Notes: generated by a model not told the origin, from the letters alone. A DNA stretch of 64,000 nucleotides from Limnohabitans sp. 103DPR2 (GCF_001412575.1 NZ_CP011834.1:2108001-2172000), one strand, 5' to 3'. Counted from the stretch's first letter, positions 1 to 11,779 are shown. Numbers and translations: made by a program.

Positions 1-46
1 TCAGGTCAATGCTGAATCGAGCGGTTTGCCAAACTGGGGTCGTCAT
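1..46 (-). CDS. folP: dihydropteroate synthase, N-terminal fragment
   Basis: Only the first 15 codons lie in the window; the gene continues beyond position 1. The visible peptide (MTTPVWQTARFSIDL) matches the usual beginning of betaproteobacterial FolP, just before its conserved NVTPDSF region. FolP joins p-aminobenzoate to the pterin diphosphate in folate synthesis. It follows ftsH on the same strand, the order ftsH-folP-glmM common in Proteobacteria. The identification rests on this short peptide and on gene order. Confidence 0.7.
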   Translation of the reverse strand, partial: MTTPVWQTARFSIDL

Positions 47-71
47 GCGCTAAGGTTGATTCAAAATAAGA

Positions 72-89
72 ACGGGGCCGAAGCCCCGT
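72..89 (-). terminator. hairpin between ftsH and folP
   Basis: A perfect 7-bp GC-rich stem (72-78 with 83-89) encloses the four-base loop CGAA. On the minus strand it is followed by a T-rich but interrupted stretch. It may be a weak terminator or a processing/stability hairpin after ftsH. The lack of an unbroken T run leaves read-through into folP likely. Confidence 0.45.
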
Positions 90-105
90 AGAAAATCAAG
101 AACGA

Positions 106-2022
106 TCAGGCCGCGTTGGGCTCAGGATCCGTTTTGACAGCTGGCGTGCCGCCGGCATCGTCATTGCCCGAGGGCGGAATGCGCGGTGTCCAGTCTTTGG
201 GCGCGGTGGGTTCGCGGCCAGCCATGATGTCGTCAAGCTGCGTGACATCGATGGTTTCCCATTCCAACAGAGCCTTGGCCATGGCATGCATCTTGTCGCT
301 GTTTTCTTCAATCAAGCGGCGCGCCAAGTTGTATTGCTCATCGATGATGCGACGAACTTCGGAATCAACCTTTTGCATGGTCGACTCTGACATGTTGGTG
401 GTTTTGGTGACGGAACGTCCCAAGAACACTTCACCTTCGTTTTCAGCATAGACCATGGGGCCAAGGGCTGTGGTCATGCCATAACGCATCACCATGTCGC
501 GTGCAATTTGGGTGGCACGCTCAAAGTCGTTGCTGGCACCTGTGGTCATTTGCTTCATGAACACTTCTTCAGCAATACGACCACCAAACAACATGCTGAT
601 TTGGTTCAACATGTATTCGCTGTCGTAGCTGTAGCGGTCTTTTTCAGGCAGGCTCATGGTGACGCCCAAGGCACGGCCGCGAGGAATGATGGTGACCTTG
701 TGCACAGGATCGCACTTGGGCAAGAGCTTGCCAATGAGGGCGTGTCCCGACTCATGATAAGCCGTGTTGCGACGCTCTTCTTCAGGCATGACCATGCTCT
801 TGCGCTCTGGGCCCATCAGAATTTTGTCTTTGGCTTTTTCGAAGTCTTGCATTTCCACAACGCGAGCGTTGCGGCGAGCAGCCATGAGGGCGGCTTCGTT
901 GCAGAGGTTGGCCAAATCGGCACCGCTCATGCCAGGTGTTCCGCGGGCAATGACGCCAGGGTTCATGTCTTGGCCGATTGGGATTTTGCGCATGTGCACA
1001 GCCAAGATTTGCTCGCGGCCACGGATGTCCGGCAAAGTGACATACACCTGGCGGTCAAAACGACCTGGGCGCAACAAGGCAGCATCCAAGATGTCGGGGC
1101 GATTGGTAGCGGCCACCACAATGACACCTAAGTTGGTTTCAAATCCGTCCATCTCAACCAACATTTGGTTGAGGGTTTGTTCGCGTTCGTCATTGCCACC
1201 GCCAAGGCCAGCGCCGCGCTGACGGCCGACAGCATCAATTTCGTCCACGAAGATGATACAAGGTGCATTTTTCTTGGCGTTCTCAAACATGTCGCGAACA
1301 CGGGCAGCACCCACACCAACGAACATTTCAACGAAGTCTGAACCCGAGATGCTGAAGAAAGGCACTTTGGCTTCGCCTGCAATGCTCTTGGCCAGCAAGG
1401 TTTTACCGGTACCCGGAGGGCCGACCAACAGCAAACCGCGCGGAATGCGTCCACCCAGTTTTTGGAAGCGTTGAGGATCTTTCAAGAAGTCCACAACCTC
1501 TTTCACTTCTTCTTTGGCTTCGTCACAACCCGCCACATCGGCAAAGGTCACTTGATTTGCGTTTTCATCCAGCATGCGCGCTTTGCTTTTTCCAAAGCTG
1601 AAAGCCCCGCCTTTGCCGCCGCCCTGCATTTGGCGCATGAAATAAATCCAAACACCAATGAGGAGCAGCATGGGGCCCCAGCTGACCAGCAAGCTCATCA
1701 GCAAGGAACCCTCTTCGCGAGGTTTCACATCAAACTTGACGCCATTGGCAATGAGGTCACCCACCAAGCCGCGGTCGAGGTACGTCGCAGTTGTTTTGAT
1801 GCGGCGATCATCGGTGGTGGTGGCCACAATTTCTGTGCCGCCTTGACCTTCTTGGATGGTGGCCGTTTTGATGCGGTTACTGCGAACTTCTTCGAGGAAG
1901 TCGGAGTAGCCCAAATAGCCAGATCCCGCACCGGTGCGGTTGTCAAATTGTTTGAATACGGTGAAAAGCACCATGCCAATCACCAGCCATACGGCAATCT
2001 TGGAAAACCAGGGGTTGTTCAA
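106..2022 (-). CDS. ftsH: ATP-dependent zinc metalloprotease FtsH
   Basis: This is a membrane-anchored AAA+ protease that degrades misfolded membrane proteins and regulators such as LpxC. At 638 aa it has the usual length. Two N-terminal membrane segments (about residues 9-23 and 108-128) flank a periplasmic domain. The AAA module has Walker A GPPGTGKT (201-208), Walker B IIFVDEID (257-264) and an SRH region around 305-325. The zinc site HESGH is at 423-427. The C-terminal tail is acidic and proline-rich. It follows rlmE (129 bp apart) and precedes folP, which is the normal order. All key residues are present. Confidence 0.98.
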   Translation of the reverse strand: MNNPWFSKIAVWLVIGMVLFTVFKQFDNRTGAGSGYLGYSDFLEEVRSNRIKTATIQEGQGGTEIVATTTDDRRIKTTATYLDRGLVGDLIANGVKFDVKPREEGSLLMSLLVSWGPMLLLIGVWIYFMRQMQGGGKGGAFSFGKSKARMLDENANQVTFADVAGCDEAKEEVKEVVDFLKDPQRFQKLGGRIPRGLLLVGPPGTGKTLLAKSIAGEAKVPFFSISGSDFVEMFVGVGAARVRDMFENAKKNAPCIIFVDEIDAVGRQRGAGLGGGNDEREQTLNQMLVEMDGFETNLGVIVVAATNRPDILDAALLRPGRFDRQVYVTLPDIRGREQILAVHMRKIPIGQDMNPGVIARGTPGMSGADLANLCNEAALMAARRNARVVEMQDFEKAKDKILMGPERKSMVMPEEERRNTAYHESGHALIGKLLPKCDPVHKVTIIPRGRALGVTMSLPEKDRYSYDSEYMLNQISMLFGGRIAEEVFMKQMTTGASNDFERATQIARDMVMRYGMTTALGPMVYAENEGEVFLGRSVTKTTNMSESTMQKVDSEVRRIIDEQYNLARRLIEENSDKMHAMAKALLEWETIDVTQLDDIMAGREPTAPKDWTPRIPPSGNDDAGGTPAVKTDPEPNAA

Positions 2023-2151
2023 GAAGAGCTCCCATCAAAACGTCTAATTGGTCTTCATTCTAGGCTTTTGAAAGCCCAGAACATCTAATTTCACTTGACT
2101 AAGCCTTAAAAGTGCAGGGAAATTGGTTCTCTCGCACCGTGGAAGCAACAG

Positions 2152-2823
2152 TCACAGGGGAACAGGTCTGTTTTTAGGCTCGATTCCCACCAAAAACTGC
2201 TCGGATGATTTGTCTCGAGAGGCCTTGGGTTTGATGGGTTTGACCACCTTGAAAGAATCCTTGAAAAGCTTCACCAATTGGCTGTAGCCGCTTCCGTGAA
2301 ACACCTTGACCACCAAGGCGCCCTGGGGCTTGAGGTGCATTTGGGCAAATTCAACGGCCAGCTCAATGAGGTGCGAAATTCGGGCCGCATCCACAGAGTC
2401 AATGCCCGACAAATTGGGCGCCATGTCAGAGACCACCACATCAACGGGACGGTCACCCACAATGGCCTGCAACTGCGCCAGCACCTCTGCATCCGTGAAG
2501 TCGCCCTGAATGAAGTGAACGCCCTCTACGGGCTCCATTGGCAACAAATCGACCGCCAAAATGGTGCCATTCAAGTCACCAGCGGCAGCCCCCTGGGGCG
2601 ATAAGCGTCGGCGCACGTATTGACTCCACGCCCCTGGGGCAGACCCCAAATCCACCACCAGGTTACCCGGTTTGATCAAGCCAAAGGTTTCGTCAATTTC
2701 CTTCAATTTGTAGGCAGCCCTCGCCCTGTAGCCCTCTTTTTTGGCCAATTTGACGTAGGGGTCATTGACGTGGTCGTTCAACCACGACTTATTGACTTTT
2801 TTACTTTTGGTTTTTACTTTCAT
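2152..2823 (-). CDS. rlmE: 23S rRNA (uridine-2'-O-)-methyltransferase RlmE
   Basis: RlmE (FtsJ/RrmJ) methylates U2552 of 23S rRNA in the 50S subunit. The chosen start gives 223 aa beginning [14 protein letters not shown]. An upstream in-frame start would run into the yhbY control region. The Rossmann SAM-binding loop [14 protein letters not shown] and the later DMAPNLSG motif are clear, as is the lysine-rich N terminus typical of the family. The gene is divergent from yhbY with only 31 bp between the start codons. Together they form the conserved yhbY/rlmE-ftsH cluster. Confidence 0.96.
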   Translation of the reverse strand: MKVKTKSKKVNKSWLNDHVNDPYVKLAKKEGYRARAAYKLKEIDETFGLIKPGNLVVDLGSAPGAWSQYVRRRLSPQGAAAGDLNGTILAVDLLPMEPVEGVHFIQGDFTDAEVLAQLQAIVGDRPVDVVVSDMAPNLSGIDSVDAARISHLIELAVEFAQMHLKPQGALVVKVFHGSGYSQLVKLFKDSFKVVKPIKPKASRDKSSEQFLVGIEPKNRPVPL

Positions 2824-2854
2824 GTTCTTCCGTTCAAGCAGGGATAATAGCGCC

Positions 2855-3328
2855 ATGCCTCAAATTCAATTGACTCCCGCTCAACGCAAGGTTCACCGAG
2901 CCGAAGCGCACCACCTCGACCCCGTTGTCATGGTTGGCAACGATGGCCTCACGCCAGCCGTTGTCAAAGAAACCGACGCAGCCCTCAAGGCGCACGGCTT
3001 GATCAAAATTCGTGTTCTAGGCGACGATCGTGCCGCCCGCGAAGCCATGTTCAACCAGCTGGCCGAAGACCTTAACGCTGCGCCCATTCAACACATTGGC
3101 AAATTGCTGGTGTTGTGGCGCCCTGTGCCTGAAAAGGAAAAAACCGTTTCAGAAGACCGCATGGCCGGACCCCGCGATTTTAAGGTCTTGAAGTACAGCA
3201 GCCGCGGCGGCCAACGCCCTGAAGTCAAAACATTGCGCGTCTTGGGCAATCAACGCCTGACATCGGGCGGTCAAGTCAAGCGCGCCAAGGTCAAGCAAAA
3301 GTCGATCAAAAAGCGCAATCAAGCCTAA
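2855..3328 (+). CDS. yhbY: YhbY-type CRM-domain RNA-binding protein
   Basis: This is a small (157 aa) protein with one CRM domain, found bound to pre-50S ribosomal particles. The domain occupies roughly residues 5-100 ([18 protein letters not shown]... with VGNDGLT). The rest is a basic C-terminal tail rich in K/R, somewhat longer than the E. coli protein (about 97 aa). The start at MPQIQL was chosen because longer forms run into rlmE. A GATAAT box at 2843-2848 ends six bases before the ATG, so the mRNA may have almost no leader. The next gene begins four bases after the stop. Confidence 0.9.
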   Translation: MPQIQLTPAQRKVHRAEAHHLDPVVMVGNDGLTPAVVKETDAALKAHGLIKIRVLGDDRAAREAMFNQLAEDLNAAPIQHIGKLLVLWRPVPEKEKTVSEDRMAGPRDFKVLKYSSRGGQRPEVKTLRVLGNQRLTSGGQVKRAKVKQKSIKKRNQA

Positions 3329-3331
3329 GTC

Positions 3332-4072
3332 ATGACCGCGCAGTCTGCTCAACGCCACATCATCTGCATGAAATGGGGCACCAAGTACGGCCCCGAGTAC
3401 GTCAACCGTTTGTACGCCATGGTGCGCAGGCACCTGACCGGCGATTTCAACATGGTGTGCCTCACCGACGATGCCCATGGCATTCGCAGTGAGGTGCAGT
3501 GCTTGCCTATCCCTGCATTGGATTTGCCGCCCGGCATTCCTGAACGCGGTTGGACAAAATTAGCATCCTTTGCACAAGACCTGCACGGCTTGCGAGGTAC
3601 CGCTTTGTTTTTGGATGTGGATGTGGTGATCGTGGGCAACATGGATGGCTTTTTTGAAGCACCCGGTGACTTCATGATCATCCATGACTACAAACGGCCT
3701 TGGCGCATCACGGGCAACTCTTCTGTTTACAGATACGAGTTAGGTGCACACCCCGATGTGCTGGCGTATTTCCGCAACAACTTTGACAGCATTCGCAAAC
3801 AGTTCAGAAACGAACAAGCCTATCTGTCGGACTTTTTGCACCGTCAAGGCAAGCTGGCTTACTGGCCCGCTGAGTGGTGCCCCAGTTTCAAGTACCACAG
3901 CATCCCTGCATGGCCCACCAATTACTGGACAGCGCCCTTCATTCCCAAAGATGCCCGCATTGTGATTTTCCACGGCGAATGCAACCCGCCAGATGCCCTG
4001 GCCGGCAAACGCAATCGAAAGTTCAGATTCATCAAGCCTGCCCTTTGGGTGGCTGATCACTGGAAGGAATAA
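3332..4072 (+). CDS. putative glycosyltransferase
   Basis: This 246-aa soluble protein starts just after yhbY and is probably co-transcribed with it. Around residues 92-103 it has FLDVDVVIVGNMD, which resembles the DxD metal/nucleotide-sugar motif of GT-A glycosyltransferases; the N-terminal strand IICMKWGTKYG also fits that fold. No signal peptide or membrane segment is visible. The donor, acceptor and pathway cannot be read from sequence. It is of the kind often annotated as a hypothetical or glycosyltransferase protein in Burkholderiales. A strong hairpin terminator follows. Confidence 0.6.
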   Translation: MTAQSAQRHIICMKWGTKYGPEYVNRLYAMVRRHLTGDFNMVCLTDDAHGIRSEVQCLPIPALDLPPGIPERGWTKLASFAQDLHGLRGTALFLDVDVVIVGNMDGFFEAPGDFMIIHDYKRPWRITGNSSVYRYELGAHPDVLAYFRNNFDSIRKQFRNEQAYLSDFLHRQGKLAYWPAEWCPSFKYHSIPAWPTNYWTAPFIPKDARIVIFHGECNPPDALAGKRNRKFRFIKPALWVADHWKE

Positions 4073-4077
4073 AAAAA

Positions 4078-4101
4078 GGCGCTCCACAGAGCGCCTTTTT
4101 T
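4078..4101. terminator. bidirectional intrinsic terminator
   Basis: Seven-bp perfect stem GGCGCTC/GAGCGCC with loop CACA. It is followed by seven T on the plus strand and preceded by seven A, so it also has a T run on the minus strand. It lies between the convergent ends of the glycosyltransferase gene and greA and can stop transcription from both sides. Confidence 0.9.
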
Positions 4102-4121
4102 CGGTTCATGTCAGTCTGAAC

Positions 4122-4598
4122 TTAGATGTAAGACACCGCCACAATTTCGTAACGTTTCTCGCCACCCGGTGCTTGCACCACGGCCACATCACCCTCTTCT
4201 TTGCCAATGAGTGCACGGGCAATCGGACTGCTGATGTTGATCAAGCCCAATTTGAGGTCAGCCTCGTCTTCACCCACGATTTGGTACTTAACCACTTCGC
4301 CAGTGCTTTCTTCTTCCAACTCAACAGTCGCACCAAACACCACACGGCCACCCGCATCGACAGATGCAGGGTCGATGATTTGCGCAGCAGACAGTTTGCC
4401 TTCAACCTCTTGAATTCGACCTTCCACAAAACCTTGACGGTCTTTGGCAGCTTCGTATTCAGCGTTCTCACTCAAGTCGCCTTGAGCGCGCGCTTCTGCA
4501 ATGGCATTGATCACTGAAGGACGCTCCACCGTTTTCAATTGGTGAAGCTCTGCCTTCAGCTTTTCAGCACCGCGCAGGGTAATTGGAATAGTAGCCAC
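4122..4598 (-). CDS. greA: transcription elongation factor GreA
   Basis: GreA stimulates transcript cleavage by backtracked RNA polymerase. The 158-aa length is typical. The N-terminal half is the coiled-coil finger with the conserved acidic tip ([15 protein letters not shown], about 40-55); the C-terminal half is the globular FKBP-like domain with [15 protein letters not shown]. It is the last gene of the carA-carB-greA series, 20 bp after carB, an arrangement common in betaproteobacteria. Confidence 0.98.
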   Translation of the reverse strand: MATIPITLRGAEKLKAELHQLKTVERPSVINAIAEARAQGDLSENAEYEAAKDRQGFVEGRIQEVEGKLSAAQIIDPASVDAGGRVVFGATVELEEESTGEVVKYQIVGEDEADLKLGLINISSPIARALIGKEEGDVAVVQAPGGEKRYEIVAVSYI

Positions 4599-4618
4599 GT
4601 AATGTCTCCGAGTTTTTC

Positions 4619-7600
4619 TTAAGCGGTCAACATGGCATGCATTTCTTGAACAGAAATGACATCCAGTTTGTCCATGTACTTCATGCCTTCAACAGCAGCC
4701 TCAGCGCCAGCAATGGTCGTGAATGTGGTCACGCGCGCCAGCAAAGCAGAAGTGCGAATGACACGCGAATCTGCAATGGCATTGCGGCGCTCTTCAACCG
4801 TATTGATGACCAAAGCAATTTCATTGTTCTTGATCATGTCCACAATGTGAGGACGACCCTCCGTGACTTTGTTGACTGCCTGAACAGTAACGCCTTCAGC
4901 AGAGATGGCCGCAGCCGTGCCTTTGGTTGCAAAGATCTGGAAACCCAAAGCCACCAAATCACGGGCAACTTTAACGGCACGAGGTTTGTCACCATTCTTC
5001 ACCGTCAAAAATACCTTACCTTCTCTGGGTAATTTGGTACCTGCGCCCATTTGACTTTTCACAAAGGCTTCGCCAAAGGTTTTGCCCACACCCATCACTT
5101 CACCGGTGGACTTCATTTCTGGGCCCAAGATGGTGTCGACGCCAGGGAACTTCACAAACGGGAACACCGCTTCTTTGACGCTGAAATAAGGGGGCGTGAC
5201 TTCTTTGGTGATGCCTTGCGATGCCAATGATTGACCGGCCATGCAACGTGCGGCCACTTTGGCCAACTGAATGCCCGTGGCTTTCGAAACATATGGCACC
5301 GTGCGTGATGCACGGGGGTTCACTTCGAGCACATAGATGACATCTTTGCCATCGACGTGCTGAATGGCAAACTGAACGTTCATCAAACCCACCACATTCA
5401 AAGCACCGGCCATGGCGGCGGATTGACGTTTGAGTTCATCCACAGTGGCAGCGCTCAAGCTGTAAGGGGGCAAAGAGCAAGCAGAGTCACCGCTGTGTAC
5501 GCCAGCTTGTTCGATGTGTTCCATCACGCCACCAATAAAGGTTTTACCTTCGGGGTCGCGCAAGCAATCAACGTCGCACTCAATGGCGTCGTTCAAGAAG
5601 CGATCGAGCAGCACGGGTGAATCGTTGCTAACCTTGACCGCTTCACGCATGTAGCGCTCGAGGTCGCGTTGCTCGTGAACAATTTCCATGGCACGGCCAC
5701 CCAGCACGTAGCTGGGGCGAACCACCAAGGGGTAACCCAAGGCAGCGGCTTTTTCCAAAGCTTCTGGTTCTGTTCGCGCTGTGGCATTGGGCGGCTGACG
5801 CAAGCCCAATTCGTGCAACAATTTTTGGAAACGCTCGCGGTCTTCTGCGGCGTCAATCATATCGGGGCTGGTACCGATGATGGGCACGCCCGCCGCTTCC
5901 AAACCGAGGGCCAATTTCAAAGGTGTTTGACCACCGTATTGAACGATCACGCCGGTGGGCTTTTCTTTGTCCACAATTTCAAGCACGTCCTCTAGCGTCA
6001 GCGGTTCGAAATACAAGCGGTCTGACGTGTCGTAGTCGGTTGAAACGGTTTCCGGGTTGCAATTGACCATGATGGTTTCATAACCATCTTCGCGCATGGC
6101 CAAAGCGGCGTGCACGCAGCAATAGTCAAACTCAATGCCCTGACCAATTCGGTTAGGTCCGCCACCCAAGACCATGATCTTTTTGTTGGTGGTGGGTTCT
6201 GCTTCGCACTCATCTTCGTAAGTGGAATACATGTAAGCCGTGTCGGTAGAGAACTCGGCCGCGCAAGTGTCCACACGTTTGTAAACGGGGCGGACATTCA
6301 TGGCGTGGCGCTGCGCACGCACTTCGTGCTCGGTTGTTTTGAGCAACTTGGCCAAGCGGCGATCTGAGAAACCTTTTTTCTTCAAAGCGCGCAGTTCGTC
6401 TGCCGTGATGGCTTTCAAGTTGGTGGTTTCGAGTTCAAGTTCGATCTTGACGATGTCTTCAATTTGCACCAAGAACCAAGGGTCAATTTTGGTCAGGTTG
6501 AACACTTCATCCACCGTCAGGCCCATGGCGAAAGCATCGCCCACATACCAAATGCGGTCGGGTCCTGGCTCGCCCAATTCTTTTTCAAGAACTTCGCGGT
6601 CTTGTGTTTTTTCGTTCAAGCCATCGACGCCCACTTCCAAACCACGCAAGGCTTTCTGGAAAGATTCTTGGAAAGTGCGGCCCATGGCCATCACCTCGCC
6701 CACCGACTTCATCTGAGTGGTCAGGCGGCTGTCGGCTGTGGGGAATTTTTCGAAGGCAAAACGTGGAATCTTGGTCACCACGTAATCGATGCTGGGCTCG
6801 AAACTGGCGGGTGTTGCGCCGCCTGTAATTTCATTGCGCAATTCATCGAGTGTGTAACCCACAGCCAACTTGGCTGCCACTTTGGCAATGGGGAAGCCTG
6901 TTGCTTTAGAAGCCAATGCAGAGGAACGTGACACACGTGGGTTCATCTCAATGACCACCATGCGGCCGTCTTTGGGATTGATGGAGAACTGAACGTTGGA
7001 ACCACCGGTGTCAACACCAATTTCACGCAGCACTGCCAAGCTGGCATTTCGCATGATTTGGTATTCTTTGTCCGTCAATGTTTGTGCAGGCGCAACCGTG
7101 ATGGAGTCGCCGGTGTGCACACCCATGGGGTCTAAGTTTTCGATGGAGCAGATGATGATGCAGTTGTCCGCCTTGTCGCGAACCACTTCCATCTCGTACT
7201 CTTTCCAACCCAACAAAGACTCTTCAATGAGAAGTTCATTGGTGGGAGAAGCCTCCAAACCGCGTTTGCAAATGGTCTCGAATTCTTCTGGGTTGTAGGC
7301 AATACCGCCGCCTGTGCCGCCCAAGGTAAAGCTAGGGCGAATGACGGTGGGGAAACCCACTTTGCGCTGAACATCCCACGCCTCTTCCATGCTGTGGGCA
7401 ATGCCCGAGCGCGCAGAGCCCAAACCAATTTTGGTCATGGCGTCTTTGAACTTCAAGCGATCTTCAGCTTTGTCAATGGCTTCGGGTGTGGCGCCAATCA
7501 GCTCGACTTTGTACTTGTCGAGCACGCCGTTGTGCCATAGATCTAGCGCACAGTTAAGCGCTGTTTGGCCGCCCATGGTGGGCAGGATGGCGTCGGGTCG

Positions 7601-7843
7601 CTCTTTGGCAATGATCTTCTCAACCGTTTGCCAAGTGATAGGTTCAATGTAGGTAACGTCCGCAGTGGCGGGGTCGGTCATGATCGTGGCAGGGTTGCTG
7701 TTGATCAAGATGACTTTGTAGCCCTCTTCGCGCAAAGCTTTACAAGCTTGCACGCCAGAGTAGTCGAACTCACAGGCCTGGCCAATGATGATGGGGCCAG
7801 CGCCAATGATGAGAATGCTTTTAAGGTCGGAGCGCTTTGGCAT
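4619..7843 (-). CDS. carB: carbamoyl-phosphate synthase large subunit
   Basis: CarB makes carbamoyl phosphate from bicarbonate, ATP and ammonia delivered by CarA, for pyrimidine and arginine synthesis. At 1074 aa it is full length. It shows the expected internal duplication: two ATP-grasp halves, each starting with a GAGPIIIGQ- or [14 protein letters not shown] loop (near residues 13 and 560). A C-terminal MGS-like allosteric domain follows (from about 940, [15 protein letters not shown]). The start is one base downstream of the carA stop, so the two subunits are translationally linked. No defect is seen. Confidence 0.98.
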   Translation of the reverse strand: MPKRSDLKSILIIGAGPIIIGQACEFDYSGVQACKALREEGYKVILINSNPATIMTDPATADVTYIEPITWQTVEKIIAKERPDAILPTMGGQTALNCALDLWHNGVLDKYKVELIGATPEAIDKAEDRLKFKDAMTKIGLGSARSGIAHSMEEAWDVQRKVGFPTVIRPSFTLGGTGGGIAYNPEEFETICKRGLEASPTNELLIEESLLGWKEYEMEVVRDKADNCIIICSIENLDPMGVHTGDSITVAPAQTLTDKEYQIMRNASLAVLREIGVDTGGSNVQFSINPKDGRMVVIEMNPRVSRSSALASKATGFPIAKVAAKLAVGYTLDELRNEITGGATPASFEPSIDYVVTKIPRFAFEKFPTADSRLTTQMKSVGEVMAMGRTFQESFQKALRGLEVGVDGLNEKTQDREVLEKELGEPGPDRIWYVGDAFAMGLTVDEVFNLTKIDPWFLVQIEDIVKIELELETTNLKAITADELRALKKKGFSDRRLAKLLKTTEHEVRAQRHAMNVRPVYKRVDTCAAEFSTDTAYMYSTYEDECEAEPTTNKKIMVLGGGPNRIGQGIEFDYCCVHAALAMREDGYETIMVNCNPETVSTDYDTSDRLYFEPLTLEDVLEIVDKEKPTGVIVQYGGQTPLKLALGLEAAGVPIIGTSPDMIDAAEDRERFQKLLHELGLRQPPNATARTEPEALEKAAALGYPLVVRPSYVLGGRAMEIVHEQRDLERYMREAVKVSNDSPVLLDRFLNDAIECDVDCLRDPEGKTFIGGVMEHIEQAGVHSGDSACSLPPYSLSAATVDELKRQSAAMAGALNVVGLMNVQFAIQHVDGKDVIYVLEVNPRASRTVPYVSKATGIQLAKVAARCMAGQSLASQGITKEVTPPYFSVKEAVFPFVKFPGVDTILGPEMKSTGEVMGVGKTFGEAFVKSQMGAGTKLPREGKVFLTVKNGDKPRAVKVARDLVALGFQIFATKGTAAAISAEGVTVQAVNKVTEGRPHIVDMIKNNEIALVINTVEERRNAIADSRVIRTSALLARVTTFTTIAGAEAAVEGMKYMDKLDVISVQEMHAMLTA

Positions 7844-7844
7844 G

Positions 7845-9008
7845 TTATTTGGTCTCCATCAAGTTGATGAAGCGATCGAAGAGATAAGCAATGTCATGAG
7901 GACCCGGTGAGGCCTCGGGGTGACCTTGGAAACAAAACGCGGGTTTGTCGGTGCGGGCCAAACCTTGCAGTGTGCCGTCGAACAAAGACACGTGCGTCGC
8001 ACGCAAGTTAGAGGGCAAAGACTTTTCGTCCACGGCAAAGCCGTGGTTTTGGCTGGTGATGGACACACGACCCGAGTCGAGGTCTTTGACCGGATGGTTA
8101 GCACCGTGGTGACCAAACTTCATTTTGAAAGTTTTGGCACCGCTGGCCAAGGCCATGATTTGGTGACCCAAGCAAATTCCAAAAGTAGGAATGCCGGTTT
8201 CGATCAATTCTTTGGCTGCAGCAATGGCGTAGTCGCAAGGCTCTGGATCGCCTGGGCCGTTGGACAAGAAGATGCCATCGGGCTTGTGCTTGAGCACTTC
8301 AGCGGCGGGCGTTTTGGCCGGCACCACAGTGACTTTGCAGCCACGCTCGGCCAGCATGCGCAAGATGTTTTTCTTGACGCCAAAGTCGTAAGCCACCACG
8401 TGGAAACGCGGGGCAGTTTGTTGGCCATAACCACTGCCCAACTTCCACTCGGACTCGGTCCAAGCGTAGGAAGCTGAAACGCTGACCTTTTGGGCCAAGT
8501 CCAAGCCTGCCATGGCAGGTGCTGCTTTGGCAGCTTGCACAGCTTGAGCCGTGAGTTCGGGCGTGACAGCCTGACCTGCAGCCAAAGCCACAATGGCGCC
8601 ATTTTGGGCACCCTTGGTGCGCAAGAGCCGCGTGAGTTTGCGGGTATCAATGTTGGCGATGGCCACAGTGCCACTGCGTGACAAGTAGGCCGAGAGCGTT
8701 TCGGTTGAGCGGAAATTGCTTGCGACCATGGGCAGATCTTTGATGATCAGGCCAGCAGCATGGACTTTGTCGGATTCGACATCCTCGGGGTTGACGCCGT
8801 AGTTGCCAATGTGCGGATACGTGAGGGTCACGATCTGCTGGCAGTAGCTGGGGTCTGTGAGGATTTCTTGATAGCCTGTGAGGGAGGTATTGAAAACCAC
8901 CTCACCAACAGTGGAGCCAGGAGCTCCAATGGAATTGCCGACAAAGACTGTGCCGTCTGCAAGCGCCAAAATGGCTAAGGGGAAGGTTCCCTGAAGAGAC
9001 AAAAGCAC
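7845..9008 (-). CDS. carA: carbamoyl-phosphate synthase small subunit
   Basis: This is the glutamine amidotransferase subunit that supplies ammonia to CarB. A GTG start at 9008 is chosen: it has a GGAGAA ribosome-binding site six bases upstream, and the protein then begins [10 protein letters not shown] like its relatives. A TTG 14 codons upstream lacks such support. The 387-aa product has the N-terminal CPSase domain and a class I amidotransferase domain with the catalytic cysteine in FGICLGHQ and the histidine in GHPEASPG. Confidence 0.95.
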   Translation of the reverse strand: MLLSLQGTFPLAILALADGTVFVGNSIGAPGSTVGEVVFNTSLTGYQEILTDPSYCQQIVTLTYPHIGNYGVNPEDVESDKVHAAGLIIKDLPMVASNFRSTETLSAYLSRSGTVAIANIDTRKLTRLLRTKGAQNGAIVALAAGQAVTPELTAQAVQAAKAAPAMAGLDLAQKVSVSASYAWTESEWKLGSGYGQQTAPRFHVVAYDFGVKKNILRMLAERGCKVTVVPAKTPAAEVLKHKPDGIFLSNGPGDPEPCDYAIAAAKELIETGIPTFGICLGHQIMALASGAKTFKMKFGHHGANHPVKDLDSGRVSITSQNHGFAVDEKSLPSNLRATHVSLFDGTLQGLARTDKPAFCFQGHPEASPGPHDIAYLFDRFINLMETK

Positions 9009-9143
9009 TGGGTTCTCCGGTATGGTTCGGGTACGCCCCAGCACGCGCAAGATTCACCTTAAAAGGTTCACTTTTTGGCTGCTTTTGAAGGGAAATGGCT
9101 TGTTGTGAGCGGGTGCGTACAGGTTGATGCGGGAAAGCCTCTC

Positions 9144-9149
9144 ATTATA
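9144..9149 (-). promoter_or_regulatory. -10 box of probable carAB promoter
   Basis: A perfect TATAAT lies on the minus strand upstream of carA. Transcription would start near 9137 and leave a leader of about 130 bases before the GTG start. No good -35 hexamer is seen at 16-18 bp, so it may need an activator or be a weak promoter. The rest of the 9009-9229 gap shows no gene. Confidence 0.5.
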
Positions 9150-9229
9150 GCCGTGTCTCTTTGCAAGACCGCCGGCTCAACCATCGATTTTTTCAATTTA
9201 GGCGGCTGAACTGGTCGGATCAAAATCCG

Positions 9230-10000
9230 TCAATTAGAGGTGGCACTGGCATGCAAACAAATGGCCGCCGCTGTGGCCACGTTCAGGGACTCTTCCCCGC
9301 CAGGCTGTGCGATGCGAACCTTTAGGGCAACAAGCGCCATCAGCTCTGGTGAAACCCCCTGCCCCTCGTGGCCCATCACCCATGCACACCGCCTTGGCAG
9401 CTTGCCCTGTTGAATCAATTCATGCAAAAAAGGACCTTCATGCACATCGGTTCCCAACAAAGGAACCTGCAGACCTTTCAAGTCGTCCAAACTGGCTGAT
9501 TCGATTAGCCCCATTCCAAAATGCGCGCCCATGCCTGCGCGCAGTACTTTAGACGACCACAAACCTGCCGACCCTTTAATGGCCACGACTTGTTTGAAGC
9601 CAAAAGCGGAGGCACTGCGCAAAATGGCCCCCACATTGCCCGCATCTTGAAGCCGATCCAAAACCACCGTGGCGGCTTGTGGGTCTAAATCAGGAGTTGA
9701 TGGCAACGTCATTAAAAAGCCCATTTTGGAGGGCGACTCCAGCGCACTCAAGCCCGAAAACAGATCGTCAGGTACCACCCAAACTTCTTCTGCACACTGG
9801 GCCCACTCAAACTCTGAGGCTTGCCAGATGGCTTCTGAAAAAACAGCCAGCTCGGGTTTGACACCTCGTGACAAAGCAGCTCTGCACAAATGGTCGCCTT
9901 CCATCCACACCAAACCCAGCTTGCGATAGGCTTGCGAGTCTTGTGCCAAACGGCGAATGGTTTTCAGACGGGGATTGTCCCGCGAAGTAATCAGTTTCAT
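9230..10000 (-). CDS. TrmH/SpoU-family RNA 2'-O-methyltransferase
   Basis: This is a SPOUT-class methyltransferase of 256 aa for 23S rRNA or tRNA ribose. Residues 1-100 form the substrate-binding domain typical of RlmB/TrmH relatives. The three SPOUT motifs follow: [31 protein letters not shown] and [13 protein letters not shown], which form the SAM-binding knot. The ATG used overlaps the rnhB stop codon (ATGA), so the two genes are translationally coupled. The exact RNA target cannot be fixed from sequence. Confidence 0.9.
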   Translation of the reverse strand: MKLITSRDNPRLKTIRRLAQDSQAYRKLGLVWMEGDHLCRAALSRGVKPELAVFSEAIWQASEFEWAQCAEEVWVVPDDLFSGLSALESPSKMGFLMTLPSTPDLDPQAATVVLDRLQDAGNVGAILRSASAFGFKQVVAIKGSAGLWSSKVLRAGMGAHFGMGLIESASLDDLKGLQVPLLGTDVHEGPFLHELIQQGKLPRRCAWVMGHEGQGVSPELMALVALKVRIAQPGGEESLNVATAAAICLHASATSN

Positions 10001-10629
10001 GATTTTGGCGATGCTTGCAGCACTTGCGTCACGGGTGCAAAAGTTTTGCGGTGAAAAGGGGTTGCACCCCAAGTTTGGAGTGCCTTCAAATGAACCGCGG
10101 TGCCGTATCCCTTGTGGGCATCAAAGCCGTATTCTGGAAACTGGCTGTGCATGTCGTCGCACAGTCGATCGCGGTGGACCTTGGCCAAAATGGAGGCCGC
10201 AGAAATTTCTTGCACCTTTTCATCACCCTTCACGATGGCCTCGGCGCGTACGTCCAAAATAGGCAGGCGGTTGCCATCTACATACACCAGAGTTGGTTTT
10301 AACCTCAATGCCTCTACAGCCCTTTGCATGGCCAACATCGTCGCTTGCAAAATATTCAGGGTGTCAATTTCTTCGACACTGGCTTCAGCAATGGCAAAGC
10401 ACAAAGCCTTGGCTCGAATTTCATCGAACAAGCGCTCCCGTGTCTTGGCCGTTAATTTTTTGGAGTCGGCCAAGCCTTTGATGGGTTTGAGCTCATCCAA
10501 GATCACCGCGGCAGCCACCACAGGGCCAGCCAAGGGACCGCGCCCAGCCTCGTCCACGCCAGCCAACAAGCCAGGGACATCCCAAGCCAAGCTGACTTGC
10601 TCAGGCTTTGACAAGCGTTTGGATCGCAT
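9997..10629 (-). CDS. rnhB: ribonuclease HII
   Basis: RNase HII removes ribonucleotides and RNA from DNA-RNA hybrids. The start [11 protein letters not shown] gives 210 aa, normal for the family, and overlaps the end of lpxB by 29 bp; longer in-frame forms would lie inside lpxB. The N-terminal [14 protein letters not shown] holds the catalytic Asp-Glu pair. [10 protein letters not shown] and [10 protein letters not shown] hold the later conserved residues. It sits after lpxB, as in many proteobacteria. Confidence 0.97.
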   Translation of the reverse strand: MRSKRLSKPEQVSLAWDVPGLLAGVDEAGRGPLAGPVVAAAVILDELKPIKGLADSKKLTAKTRERLFDEIRAKALCFAIAEASVEEIDTLNILQATMLAMQRAVEALRLKPTLVYVDGNRLPILDVRAEAIVKGDEKVQEISAASILAKVHRDRLCDDMHSQFPEYGFDAHKGYGTAVHLKALQTWGATPFHRKTFAPVTQVLQASPKS

Positions 10630-11776
10630 GGGCGGCCAATGTAGGGGTGTCACGCAACAAAGATGCGTGCAGGGTTTCAAAACGACGTGCCAAGGCTTGG
10701 GCTTTCTCGGGCGAGCGCAGCCAATCCAATACGGCATTCGACATGTTGAGGGGTGTGGCCTGTTCTTGCAAAAGCTCAGGCACACAAATTTCTTGCGCCA
10801 AGATATTGGGCAAGCCCACCCATGGCTGGAGCTTTTTGCGCTTCATCATTTGCCAACTGAGCCAGTTCATGTTGTACGCAATGACCATGGGTTTTTTGAA
10901 GAGCGCCGCTTCAAGGGTGGCGGTTCCACTGGCAATGAGCGTGACATCACAAGCGGCCAATGCAGCATGCGACTGTCCCTTCAAGATCTGAACCTGTGAG
11001 GCACCGACTTGATCGCGCAGGTTCTCAATGCGAGCCATCATAGAAGGCATCGCGGGCAGCACAAATTGCAATTGCGGTTGCTGCTGAGCCAGCAATTGGG
11101 CCGTTAGAAAAAACCGCTCGGCCAGGTACGTAATTTCAGATTCACGGCTGCCAGGCAACAGGGCCACAACCGGACGCTCTGGGTCCAGGTTCAATTCGCG
11201 TCTGGCCTTGAGCATGTCCACATGCATGGGAATGGCCTGCGCCAAGGGATGTCCGACATACGTGGCCGCAATGCCATGTTGATGCAGCAATTGCGTTTCA
11301 AATGGAAATATGCAAAGCACATGGTCCACGCTTTGTTTGATTTTTTCAATCCGCTCGGCACGCCAGGCCCAAATGGAGGGGCAGACAAAATGCACGGTGG
11401 GAATGCCGGATTGTTTCAAATCGCGCTCTAAGTCGAGATTGAAATCGGGTGCATCGACACCCACAAACACTTCGGGTGGTTTGGCCAAAAGTTGTGCTTT
11501 GAGTTGATTGCGAATGCCCACAATTTCGCGATAGTGACGCAACACCTCGACATAGCCGCGCACTGCCAATTTCTCCGAAGGCCACAAAGCATGAAAGCCT
11601 TGCGCTTGCATTCTGGGTCCCCCAATGCCATACAAGTTGGCATCGGGCCATTGCGCGCGAATACCCTGCATCATCAAGCCCGCCAAAAGATCGCCCGAAG
11701 TTTCGCCGGCCACCATGGCCATGGAAAAAGCCCCATCAGGGGCTTTTGAAAGCGAAACAATTGGCAAGTGTTGCAC
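10601..11776 (-). CDS. lpxB: lipid-A-disaccharide synthase
   Basis: LpxB (GT19) condenses UDP-2,3-diacylglucosamine with lipid X to make the lipid A disaccharide at the inner membrane. It is 391 aa, with the N-terminal [13 protein letters not shown] signature, [17 protein letters not shown] and [17 protein letters not shown] (about 205-225). The first 15-20 residues are a little longer than usual, so an internal Met (19 or 21) could be the start. The listed start is three bases from the lpxA stop, which fits an operon. Confidence 0.96.
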   Translation of the reverse strand: MQHLPIVSLSKAPDGAFSMAMVAGETSGDLLAGLMMQGIRAQWPDANLYGIGGPRMQAQGFHALWPSEKLAVRGYVEVLRHYREIVGIRNQLKAQLLAKPPEVFVGVDAPDFNLDLERDLKQSGIPTVHFVCPSIWAWRAERIEKIKQSVDHVLCIFPFETQLLHQHGIAATYVGHPLAQAIPMHVDMLKARRELNLDPERPVVALLPGSRESEITYLAERFFLTAQLLAQQQPQLQFVLPAMPSMMARIENLRDQVGASQVQILKGQSHAALAACDVTLIASGTATLEAALFKKPMVIAYNMNWLSWQMMKRKKLQPWVGLPNILAQEICVPELLQEQATPLNMSNAVLDWLRSPEKAQALARRFETLHASLLRDTPTLAAHAIQTLVKA

Positions 11777-11779
11777 CTG

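Noticed and set aside
10100-10999. 299-codon plus-strand open frame
   Set aside because: It runs antisense to the rnhB-lpxB junction, both of which are clear genes.
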